DNA from: Plazaster borealis
Lineage: Eukaryota; Echinodermata; Asteroidea; Forcipulatida; Labidiasteridae
Length of the DNA: 64,000 nt
Assembly (NCBI GenBank): GCA_021014325.1
Contig: CM037472.1
Span: 682,001-746,000, forward strand
Direction of reading: 5' to 3'
The notes below the pieces were generated by a model. It was not told the DNA's origin. It did no database searches and worked only from the letters and a program-made list of their open reading frames with translations. The translations under genes and the position numbers were made by a program. Below, piece after piece: positions 1-11,100 of this stretch (position 1 is the first letter of the stretch; each line of letters begins with the position of its first letter).

Positions 1-111
1 TTGTTTCCTACAATGTTTTATACTATCAACATGTCTCCGTTGGTTGTTACCAGTAAGTTTTTATGCTAATATGTATTTTGAGTAATTACCAAACGTGTCC
101 AGTGCCTTTAA
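1..111. mobile_element. TTAA-type MITE, right end only (cut by window edge)
   Basis: This is the right end of a dispersed non-coding element. It finishes in GTAATTACCAAACGTGTCC and GTGCCTTTAA, the terminal inverted repeat shared with copies at 420-769, 27229-27604 and 62591-62965. Those copies are flanked by TTAA, which is typical of piggyBac- or Kolobok-type DNA transposons. No coding capacity is seen. Confidence 0.7.
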
Positions 112-229
112 GTTAAATTTTAGACTGTTCTAGTGTTCTTTCTGTAGATTACTCTTCCACCAAATCAAAGATTACAAACAATATAAACTACATAACACCA
201 TACATTTAGCTGCAAACAATCTTGTATAG

Positions 230-1092
230 AAGCCCTGTTTACTCAGTGCTTTATGGAGTCCTGCCAATACTAATCCACAGGCATATAGAACACATTGAGC
301 CCAGCATTCACAGCAGATTCCTTAACCACTAGACCACTGAGCACGCCCAATAGTGAAAGGCCAGTTTGAATTCTGTAAACCATTTCATTGATGTAATAAT
401 TTGCTAATTTGCACCAGGGTTAAAGGCAGTATATACTTTTGGTAAATGTCAAAGACCAGTATCCTCACTTGGTGTATCCCAACATATACATGAAAAACAA
501 ACCTGTGAAAGTTTAAGCTCAATCGGTCATTGCAATCACCAGAAAAAAGTGGGTAAAAACCTTATGTGTTTTCACTGTTTTCAAACATCGAGTTTTTGAC
601 TCATGAGATCAAAACTAATTGTTTCACTCATTTCTCAAAAAAATTGGCATTTAAAGCAAAAATATTTCAAAGGGAGTTTCCCATCATAACCATCTTTACA
701 CCGTAAGTTATGTGTGAATCTGTGAACATTTATATTTTTACTCTTACCAATGTTACAAACACCCTTTAACAACTAATATTTGTTTACCATACACTGATGT
801 GTGATAAGGACTGTTAACTCATTGCTCCCCCAGTCATAGAAAAAACACTGCATATTACTTGCATGGGATTCGAAACCATGACCCCTTGCATTCTAGAGCA
901 GATAGCTTCACCACTAGACCACTTGTGTGTGTGCAATGGAAAATTTGTATCCTGATGGCTTTTCATATGATTTGTGAATTTGTTTATACAAAATCCTTCA
1001 ATCAATTAGAATTTATATCTTCAACAGGACACGTTAAAACTATAAGAAAGTATACAATTAATTGTTTCTTAAAAACTGCAACCTTTATTTAG
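230..1092 (-). repeat. tRNA-derived SINE fragments interrupted by a TTAA MITE
   Basis: Fragments at about 230-419 and 780-960 contain the complement of a pol III B box (ATTCGAAACC) and the phrases 'actagaccac' and 'cattctagagcag'. The same phrases occur in the SINE copies at 14183-14493 and 17700-18190. A TTAA MITE at 420-769 sits between the fragments. No gene is seen in the first 1.4 kb. Confidence 0.55.
420..769. mobile_element. TTAA-flanked MITE, diverged copy
   Basis: The copy begins TTAAAGGCAG and ends CACCCTTTAA, with inverted-repeat ends and a body (caaagaccagtatcctcac) shared with the copies at 27229-27604 and 62591-62965. The flanking TTAA is consistent with a piggyBac/Kolobok-like target duplication. 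It is non-autonomous, with no open frame of note. Confidence 0.7.
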
Positions 1093-1476
1093 TGTGTACC
1101 CTTGAATGATTTATGATCAATACATATTTAATCATCGTGTTTAACAGATATTTTATAAACTTCATTTAGACCAAGTTTATTTACAGGTGGCAATTGGAAA
1201 AAGTTCAATATTTTATATAAAACAAAAGTATGTACGTAACCCAAATATATACAATTGTGATGTAATATTATATTCTTGTATTTTGATATTATTCTGGAAG
1301 ATTCTGGAAGATGTGGTTGATCATAATTGAGCTATTTATGCATATTTGATTTTATAAAATTGTGAAATCATCAGTTTAGATGTTAAGTTACTGTCTACAT
1401 TTTAAATTACTCACATGACAGACATTTAAGCTGCTTCACAGGGTTATAATAAATACTTTGCATGATTACATAAAAG

Positions 1477-1819
1477 ATATATTTGGTTTGCGGTAACGCC
1501 ATGTGTGTATCTACTTGCCAGGTAGAGTTTTTCTTAGAGAACTGTCTTGCTTAATTCTACTACCGCGGAGTAGATTGTTCGGTGTTCGGGAGACTTCTCA
1601 GTTCTGAAAAGAACTGTCCTGCTTATTAACTATTACCTGGGCGGATGGTATAGAAATAGGTTGGGACTACTACTTTAGCTTATAGGATCGCTTATAGAAG
1701 TCTCCCGAACACCCGAACAATCTACTCCGCGGTAGTAGAATTAAGCAAGACAGTTCTCAAAGAACAAACTCTACCTGGCAAGTAGATACACACATGGTGT
1801 TACAGCAAACCAAATATAT
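1477..1819. mobile_element. Foldback element with ~120 bp inverted-repeat arms
   Basis: The left arm (about 1477-1602) and right arm (about 1698-1819) are near-complementary. For example, CTACTACCGCGGAGTAGATT in the left arm is matched by its complement in the right arm. The spacer is about 95 bp. The structure fits a long-TIR MITE or foldback transposon. No protein is encoded. Confidence 0.8.
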
Positions 1820-2006
1820 TGATACCTCACCATGCAATGCCTCAAATCCTATATACATAAAAGATGACAAACACCTGTTCCCAATAATTGAATAAAAAGT
1901 ATAACATGTTTAACTAATATTATCTTCAATTTTGGTTAACTGGGATGTTTTCATTTTTGTGTCCTTTGATTCTTTGTTTTAATTGTTTTTAAAAGCTCTG
2001 TATACT

Positions 2007-2573
2007 GGGTCTGCTTCATAGAACTGCTCAAGCATAAAAAGTAGCTAAGCACAAAATTTAGGTAATCAGATTTAGGTTATCAGTTTAAATACAATGTCAC
2101 ATTTACAATTTATGACTGGTATTCTGCTCATTTTTGCTTAGCAGAAATTTGTTAAGCAATATTTTCTGCTTAAAGGGTCTGTATACGTTTGGTAATTAGA
2201 ACCCATTGTTTGTTTCAATGCTATTTAGTTGTAGATATAAACAATAAAACTAACCTGTGAAAATTTCATTTCAAAAGGTGGTAGCATTTTTGAGATACTG
2301 CCGAAAATTTGGAGCGGTTATGTCCAGGCAGGAAGAATAATCTGCAATTGGAATACACAATCTGAGAATAGTTACTACAGTAACGCTTCTCAGATTCAAA
2401 TTTTGGGATAGAAAATGATATCTTTCTTTATAACCGCAGTACTTGAAATGAAAAGTTTATAAAATGCAATAATTATAAGGTCCAAAGCTGCTGTACTTCT
2501 TACCAAGTAAGTTTTTATTGCCATTAATTTTCAGAGTCATTACCAAACGTTTAAGCAGCTCTATGAAATTGGG
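2007..2573. mobile_element. Palindromic 'GGGCCC-AATTTCATAG' MITE split by a second MITE
   Basis: The outer element runs from about 2007 to 2169 and resumes at 2555-2573 (gcagctctatgaaattggg). It belongs to the family whose ends read GGGCCCAATTTCATAGAGC and its complement. The inner element occupies 2170-2554. Other copies of the outer family are listed separately below. Confidence 0.75.
2170..2554. mobile_element. TTAA-flanked MITE nested in another MITE
   Basis: It starts TTAAAGGGTCTGTATACG and ends CCAAACGTTTAA, with TTAA on both sides exactly at the break in the host element. The host sequence rejoins cleanly when the insert and one TTAA are removed. A truncated relative lies at 11882-12160. 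Confidence 0.8.
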
Positions 2574-2929
2574 TGCAGGTCATTTTTTCGGTATTTACAA
2601 TCATGTTTATCGATCAACAATAGCTTGCATAATCGACCTAAATTTGTACAAAACATGCTTAACAAGCATACTGCTGAAAAAACCCCAAAATGTCAGGCAC
2701 ATTTTGTTCTTGTTGGTGTAAAATAAAATGACTTGTTTTTCAAACATAATCATAAATTCATACAATATCCTGTTGTAACATGTTTGCACTAGAGATGTAT
2801 TTAAAATGTTGTAACTGATAAAATGAACTCGTGTCTAAAGTCATTAAAGAAACAAATTGCCTCTTCAGAATAATTCTGACATCCTTTTTAAAATAGCAAT
2901 AAATAAGAAAGTTTTTTCTACATACTGTA

Positions 2930-3115
2930 GGATGTGTGCCGTACTGCCTTGTCCAAATGCTGTGTAAAACTTTGTAATGGATAAATAGTGAATTAGCTTA
3001 AAAATATACCTGTTACTATAAAGGGGTCGCAACAGGTATATTTTCAGTTGATTTACTATTTATTAATAACAAACTTTGACTTGACATAATGGTCAAGGCA
3101 GTATGGCACATAACC
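2930..3115. mobile_element. Foldback MITE with ~85 bp arms
   Basis: Left arm 2930-3014 and right arm 3031-3115 are imperfect inverted repeats. The inner 14 bp (AAAATATACCTGTT / AACAGGTATATTTT) are perfect around a 16 bp loop. It lies downstream of the minus-strand gene's stop codon. A TTTATT at 3059-3064, read as AATAAA on the minus strand, falls inside it and could serve as that gene's poly(A) signal. That last point is speculative. Confidence 0.75.
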
Positions 3116-3508
3116 TTTAAGTTTATACTGTCACCTTTACTTTAGAAATACTAGTGAAAATAAACCATACCAAGTTGTGGCAAGAGTAAGAGAAATACAT
3201 ATTATGTCAAGTCATAAATTGTAGAACTTTTGGAAGCACCCCAAAAATTTAAAGAACTTAAGGTTAAAAATATGATTACAAGTTTTTTAAATGTAGCAAA
3301 AATATGAATTTGGACGGAGTAATAATGTCATGAAAAAGTAAAACTTAAAATTTCAACTTACAGTACTTGACATGATTGGCTTTTTAGTTTGAAGGCTGAT
3401 TCAAGAAGATTCTTTAGTATCCGCATCTCACTGATTGCTCTCAAGCTATCTTCTTGAATTAGTTTATAGATGGCTGAGCGGGACTTGACCCAAAGTTGTT
3501 CAAATGAT

Positions 3509-5145
3509 TCAAGCAGATTCTTTCTCTAGGTCAATCTTTGCTCCTTGTTGGCTTACTGCTGCTCTCAAGCTATCTTCTTGATTGGCTTTTCTTGTTGGTG
3601 AGTTTGGTTTAATTGGCTCAATAGATTGCTCAACCTGTGCATTGGTTTGTGGTGTAGCAGCAGTCTTATCTTCTGACTGGTCCTCTTCATTTGTCTGTTT
3701 CTCGTCCACATCACTCTCTGTCTTAACTAACTGTTCCCCATCAGTCTTTGTAAGTTCAATACCTGCATCTTCAGTTTCATTGGAAGTGTCTTTGTTCTTT
3801 GTTATCTTTTCTTGAGTAGCATCTTTCTCGTTTTCAATTCCTTGAGATGTTTTGTCAGATACAGCATCAGATTCGGCAGTTTGAGGAACCACAGCATCTT
3901 TCTGAGATGCACCTGATGTAGCTCTTGTTGCTGATTTGGGTTTTTCTTCAGTCTTCTTTTCTCTTCCTTTCCTTTCAGCTGATTTGAGAGAAGACTTTCC
4001 TGGTGAGTTTAAGGATCCTCTTGATGACACAGGTAAAGGTCTCTTAGCCTTAGAAAGACTTTGTCTTGAAGTATTTGATCTCTGGCCTGAAGACGGTGGA
4101 GACTGTAATGACAAGCAATAAAAGCAGATGACAATCTTCAGATAATGTTACACAATCTCAGGAGTTGTTAGCCTATGGTTTATTTTCAAGACCATCACAA
4201 TTTATCAGAGAGATTACTTCCATGGTGTTACTGCAAACCTTACTAATAAGACTGTGTTCCCGTAATGCAGAGTTTCAAATCCTACTTTAAGGGACACAGT
4301 GCCTTCAAATCTCTCCAAATGTTGCTGATTACTCCTTATTCTTAAGAGTTGGTCATGCACTAAAACACCTACACGGTTTTGTAATTAGTGAGTAGTGATT
4401 AAAAAAACGCCAATTTGCCTCTGGAAATACAACCATTAGAACATACAGGCTGCCATTTTGTGTAGTTAAACCTTTTTTTTCTACAAAATAACTGACTGTG
4501 TTCTGTCATGAAATTACACAAAAACAACACAATTTCAAGGTATATTTATGTGACCCATTTTATTCTACTTTAAAAATATCTTTTCAACCATATTCATTTC
4601 ATAACAAATACTTTTTATAGCCCAAAGCACCCAATCCGCAGGCAACATGCCCCTTTAACCCTTTCATGCACCATTTATTTTAGTGATTTATTGATCATAT
4701 GGACACATTAATTGTGAATTCGTTTTTGCAAATGGCAACCCTCAAGAGTCCTCTTTCCAACTCTGAAAACTGTGTGGTCGTGCGAACTTTATTTTTCATT
4801 TTACAACTATTTTTCGGAAGGGATTTAAACCAGTCACTAGTGACCGGTCGACACATGAAAAGTTAAACATCAACACTAGGTGATACCAACACCAAGAACC
4901 TCTTTAACCCTTACCTGTTTAGCTTTAGGGTCCACCACAGTCACAGTCTTCTTGGGTTTGACAACCCTTTTAGGAGGAACAAGGATTGATTCTTTTGCAG
5001 GTTGTGTCTTGAAACTTTGCATCAGTGGGTTGGTGGGATTCAGTATAGCTGTTTTGTTAGGTGAGGGACGTCGTAAGGGTTTTGTTTTTGGAGGAGCCAC
5101 CTTAGGGAGGGTTGGTACCTTAGTAGCACTGAAGGCTCCTCGAGT
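3509..5145 (-). other. C-terminal tail exons 17-18 of the fusion gene
   Basis: Exon 17 (4915-5145, 77 codons) is rich in proline, lysine and threonine (KVAPPKTKPLRRPSPNKT). Exon 18 (3509-4102, 197 codons plus stop) begins SPPSSGQRSNTSRQSLSKAK and becomes very acidic and polar. It looks intrinsically disordered, and I recognise no domain. Acceptors (ttctctccag, cttgtcattacag) and the exon 17 donor (CAG/gtaagg) are canonical. Confidence 0.75.
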
Positions 5146-8100
5146 CTGGAGAGAAATCATTGCAAAGAAAATAAACAATTATTTAACATTAATAAATGGA
5201 AATTCAATTGATTGTAACATAATTATGACCCATTCTAGAAGCCGTTTTATTTCTCATGTCTCATGTTTATATTTTGTAAAAGGTATAAGAAAATTTTCCA
5301 AATGTTACAAATCATAAACAAGACCATTACATACTGAAACGCCATGAAACTGGATCTTTTTGCTGTTTTTGAAGCCAGACCCTGGAGCAGTTTGAAAGAA
5401 GTTAGACACTGGTCTCAATTTCATGCATGAATGCAGGAAATAATACTCAACCATTTACTTTGGCTGGTACTTTGTTTCTTCATAAACTGATTTTTCCTGA
5501 GATCAGAAACATTGTTCTTAGTTCATCCACAATTATTTTATTCATTTATTTGCTTGGATGTGATACCATGGATTTTCAGAAAAGCGGACTTAATCACTAT
5601 ACTAGCCAAGAGTACCATGTAGAGGATGACAAGGAAGGTTTTAGATAAAGGAGGAAAACCCAAGAGAATTTTACAAGGGAAAACCCATGTTACCAGGTTG
5701 GGACTGAAAACCCATAGTGCCCTCGGTGGGATTCGAACCAGGGTCCCAAAGGTGGAAGGCGAGAAAAGATACCACTACGCCAACCCGAACAACCCGATGA
5801 TGTCTTTTGAATAAATGAAAACCTTGCCTTTTGATCTTCTTCTTGCTCTTGTTGATTCTTCAAAGCACCATGTACAAGAACCATACTGATCAGAGCTTTC
5901 TTGTAAGGCTCCTTACATAGATTCTCTATAGCATCCATCAATGTCTCACCGTAACGCTGTCTGTAGGCCTTCCTAATCTGTGGCATATCAATCTAATGTA
6001 GACACAGAAAGATTCAAGCAAATAAATCCTATTAATATCACATTGATGATGAAAGATTAAACTAATCCCATTTAGCATTTTAAAACTAATGAAATATGCC
6101 TGGCCCTCTTTCTTTACATGAATTTCAAACCAGCTTAAGGTTCATGGACTAAATTTGACAATTTACACAAATTATTCTTGAAGCAATTTTGGCAGTTTAA
6201 TAATAAAAATAATAATCTTGGCATTTATATAGCATTCTTACCGAACGGTATGGTATCACAACGATTTACAGAAACTATACTTATTTTTACACAAAGGTGT
6301 GGGGGTCGTTCAGTAAAAATAAACTCTGACCAAAAACAAGTTTGTGTTTAACAGAGAAAAATTGACTAGAGCGGGATTTGAACCTGCGATCTCCGGATTA
6401 ATGTGCCAGCGCTCTACCAACTGAGCTACCTAGCCCTAATGTTGGCGGTCTCCCTATTTTTGTCAATATATATGTTTGGGGTGCCATTCATAAGCCATTC
6501 AACCTGTAACTGACCTGTAGCCAGGGATCACACTCAAGTTTATGATACAACCTGGGAAGCGGTAGTAGTGGGATTCAAATTATTCGCAGGTTCAAATTAT
6601 TTGAAATTTATCCTGTGGTTTATTACAAAATATCTAAACCTCACACATAAATTTTTTAGAAGTTTCTTTGTAAGGATTTTTGTTAAAAGTGCATCCAAAA
6701 GTCTTATCAATCCAAAAAAAGGTTCATAAGATAATAATTTTGAAAATGTAAGAAAATGTGACTAAATGAAGTACAATCTCACCTCTGATCTTGTGACAAG
6801 AAGACGGATTAAGCTGGAGCTGTTTTTCTTGACTAGACTAATACGAAGTCTCTCTGCCATGTACATAGCACAGTTATACAAACACTTCACTGAAAATCAA
6901 ATCAAATGTCAAGATTCTTATTAAATCATATATTATTAAGATTAAAATTACAGGCAATTTGTTCTAGGCAGTCTCCAAAGGAAGACATTTGCATTTCAAT
7001 TAAAATAATGTTATCTTTGTGAAAATAGAGACACTGGTAGAAAAACTACTCAGCGCTGCCAAAGTGTTCCTTTTGCATGCAGTGCAGTTGGTTGTCGCCA
7101 AGTTGCCTCATGTGACAAGGCCCTTATTAGTAATAGGACCTGGGTAGTAAAATTTGTTTGTAAAAGTCGCTCTCAATTCAATTCAATTCAATTCAATTCA
7201 ATTCAATTCAATTCAATTATTTATTCATCATGCCAGCATGAAAATCGTTATCTCAGTTTGCACATTCAAAAATATTACACAGAAAATATAAAAATATGAA
7301 ACAGAGAGTTTCACAAGCAGTAGTATGAGAAATGACAGTTCAAACACAAACTGCAACATTAGAATTGTTGAGAGAGTCCAACGCTAAGCGGCACGTTTTG
7401 TCATGAAGGACTACCACCTGGAATCAAGTGTTTCTGACATGCTGACATTAATAATAATAATAATAATAAAGAGAGATTTATAAAGCGCAAACAGTTGCAG
7501 TCGGTTCCGCCTCAAGGTGCTGAATAAAAGCATTACTGGGATGGAACACCCTGCATGACAGATGTCTCCTTCATCAGGTTGAACTCCTCTTCAAAATTCC
7601 GCATGGCCAAGTAAATATTACTACTCCTCCAAACATCATCTAAGAGAACAGACAATCAAGACAACACAACCACATAAATCAACATAGCCCGACCTACAGG
7701 CAACCATTAATAATAATAATAAGACTTGTAATGCGCACATATCCACCCTGCTGGGTGTTCAAGGCGCAGTAAAAACCAAACACAAAACAAAACATGAAAA
7801 CCTGTGACATAAGATAAGTTTTGAGAAGAGATTTGAATTTTGTGGTACAAAGACAAGATCTAAGATTAAGTGGTAGAGAGTTCCAGATGCGTGGCGCAGC
7901 TGAAGAAAAAGACCTGTCACCCCATGAGTGTCGAGACTTGGGTTCAATGAGGAGAAGCATGGAACTTGATCGAAGATTCCTTGATGGAGTGTAAACTTGA
8001 AGTAGTTCAGAAATATAGTGGGGAGCCTTGCCATTAAGTGCTTTGTGGACAATGAGCATCAGCTTGAAGATGATTCGTTGAGAGATAGGGAGCCAGTGTA

Positions 8101-11100
8101 GTTGTTTCAGAATGGGGGTGATAAAACAGGATTTTCTAGACAGTGTCACAATGCGGGCAGCGGTATTTTGGAGGCGTTGAAGACGGGAAATCTGGTTGTT
8201 AGGAAGACTGTAGAGAAGAGCATTGCCGTTGTCAAGACGAGAAGTAACAAATGCAAGAATGACCTTTTCAGTGGCACTTTTGTCCAAGTTCTTGCGAATC
8301 TTACCAATATTCCTGATGTGATATGATGACAGACGAACGATGTTGTTGATGTGTGGTTGAAGTGTCATCGATGAATCAAAAATAACCCCTAAACCATTCA
8401 CCCGAGTTGACTGCTACCTCTATAGCCCTTTCCAAAAAGCTGTTCGGATTTGGAACAGGCTACCGGTTGCTACAGTCACTGCAACAAATCTGAACAAGAA
8501 CTAAAAGAACTTACCCAATGCTTGCATTGCATCCCGATAGTCTCCAGCTAGCGTTGAACGAAACTCATCCTGGACTCTGGTCTCGTTGAGCTAATAATCA
8601 AACCAAATAAGATCATTAGTGTTTTAATATTCGCTACCTTATGGAGACCGAAGACCAAACAAAAAAGGGAAAACAAAAGGTCTCCATAGGGGAATTCTAA
8701 AGACCCGGGTGCTCCACAAATATCTGGGAGGGAATGTACAAGATCAAAGGAAAGAACAAAAGATGTTTCCACAGGGATGTGAACATTAGAATGGATGTAT
8801 TTAAGATTCGGGATAAAGAATATTATTGTGTTTTACCCATACACCCATGTGTGCCAAGCACTGTTTATAAAATCCTACTTGGCATATGAAAGTCCAATAA
8901 TTTAAGCATTTGTCCAGCAACTGAACAAATCCAACACTCTAGTGTTTTTCCAAACACTTTTTATTATAGATTTTCTAGTCCTAACCTCCTGGTATGAATT
9001 CAACTCAAATCACTTCTTCTTTTTTTGCATCAAAGCACATATTTATTTAGTTGGAGTAATACACTACAAACAATAATCAACGGTAAAATATGATGAAAAT
9101 GTATTGAACAAGAGAAAGGTGACAGAGAACAAGAGGCAGCAAAGATGGAAAGAGGTTTTCAAAAAGCAGTGTTTGTCGTGTGCAAGTCCCTCATTTGTGC
9201 TTTTGGGGATTGTTTATCCGTCCATAACATAAGATAAATATGATATGATAAATATGAATTTACAAAGGAAAGAAAATGGTCTAGTATAAATGTTTTCAGT
9301 CCAGTGAAAGTTCTAAGCATCATTTAGCCGAGTGACAATGTTCCGTTTCTGTTATTACTTGACGCCCTGCAGGTAGAGTTAGATTAGGTACTTTGGTCAA
9401 CCAACCACAATATGATTTGATATGATTAGATATGATTTAATAAACCATATTACTGACCTGCTCATAATGTTCCAATACTTCTCTAATCTGAGCGAAGCTG
9501 GCTATTCTGAACAACTCGGCCATCTTGCCTGAGTCTGCTTTCCATCTTTCACTATCAGGTTCTTCCATTAGTATCTCTGCATCATGTTTAGCTCTATCAG
9601 CATCAACTGCTGTACTCTCCATACGGGTACCCTACAAATAATTACAATCAATCCACAGAATAGAAAACTTTAACTTCCTTCTTTATCAACAATGAATAAA
9701 ACAGGAAAACTCTATCAGCATCGACTGCTGTACTCTCCATACGGGTACCCTACAAATAATTACAATCAATCCACAGAATAGAAAACTTTAACTTCCATCT
9801 TCATCAACAACGAAAAACAGGAAAACTCTATCAGCATCGACTGCTGTACTCTCCATACGGGTACCCTACAAATAATTACAATCAATCCACAGAATAGAAA
9901 ACTTGAAACTTCCATGTTTATTGACAATGAATTAAACAGGAAAGCTCTATCAACATCAACTGCTGTACTCTCTATATAGGTAACCTACAAACTACAATCA
10001 ATCATTCGAAACTTCCAAGCTCACTGATTTTGATAAAATTAGGAAACTTTTACAGGAGGTAAATTGGAAATACAATCACCATGAAAAACTTTCAAAACAG
10101 ACTCTGGTTCTAACGCTGAAGCTTGACAGTTCAGTTCTTTTCAAGAATGCAATACATGCATCAAAGGAGATGTTTCTGTGGTTACCCCATTCCTGTCTGA
10201 AGTTATTACCTGCTTTCAATCGAAGTGATTTTAAAATATGAACACAATCATTCTCTCATCAATCAAACCTGGGCCCAATTTTATAAAGCTGTTTAGCAGA
10301 AAATTGTGCTTAGCAAATTTTTCTGCCATGTCCGCTAAGCAAAAATTTGCAGGGAACCAGAGAAAAACAATATACACTACATGGTATTTTGGCTGGTAAC
10401 CTGTTTCTGCTGAGCAAGATTTTTCTGTGCTTAGCCATTTTTTGTGCTTAACAGTTTTATGAAATTGGGCCCCGAGTATTTTGCTCTGATAGTCAAAGCT
10501 GAACCTACCTTGGCTAGAGCAAGGAAGAGATGTCTGAGTTGACCCTTGGTTTCATTCTTAATGTCATCCATTATGTTAGTGGAATACTCCTTATTATATG
10601 TCTTCTTGATTGAACTGAGTGCCTGGAGATAGAAACAGATAGAATCATCAATGATGTATGCTGGTTATGCAAGTATGAGTGTACACGAAACCAGCTTTTA
10701 AAATCTCCATTTTAACTGAGATAAGAGGTAACTAAAATAAATAGTAAACTTGCTGGTACAACCATGTGTAAAAACTCATAGACAAGCAGAGTATACTGTT
10801 CGAAACGTCGAGACCCCACCGGCTCTTTTCAGAGCCAACAATCCCACAAAAGAGTTTTTACACATGGTTGTACCCGCAAGTTTACTTTTTATTTTAGTTC
10901 CTCTTATTTGTCCACACCATGCAAAGCTTCAAACAACACTTAAACTGAGATAATCCGTCTAAGCCAGGGGATTAAAGTGACTGCTCTGAATGGCTGGTGG
11001 AGTGCTGTAGGGACAAAGCCCAAAGCCAAAACCCAAGCTGCCTGTAAAGATGGTGTCTAGCGGGAACTATCTATTGTTTTTATTTGGGGGATCATGGGGG

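Noticed and set aside
6366..6440. tRNA gene on the minus strand
   Set aside because: A and B boxes are present, but the anticodon arm does not give a normal 5 bp stem and 7-nt loop, and no acceptor stem closes. Related degenerate copies lie at 11768 and 25140 and the copy has a (TAA)n tail, so it is a SINE.
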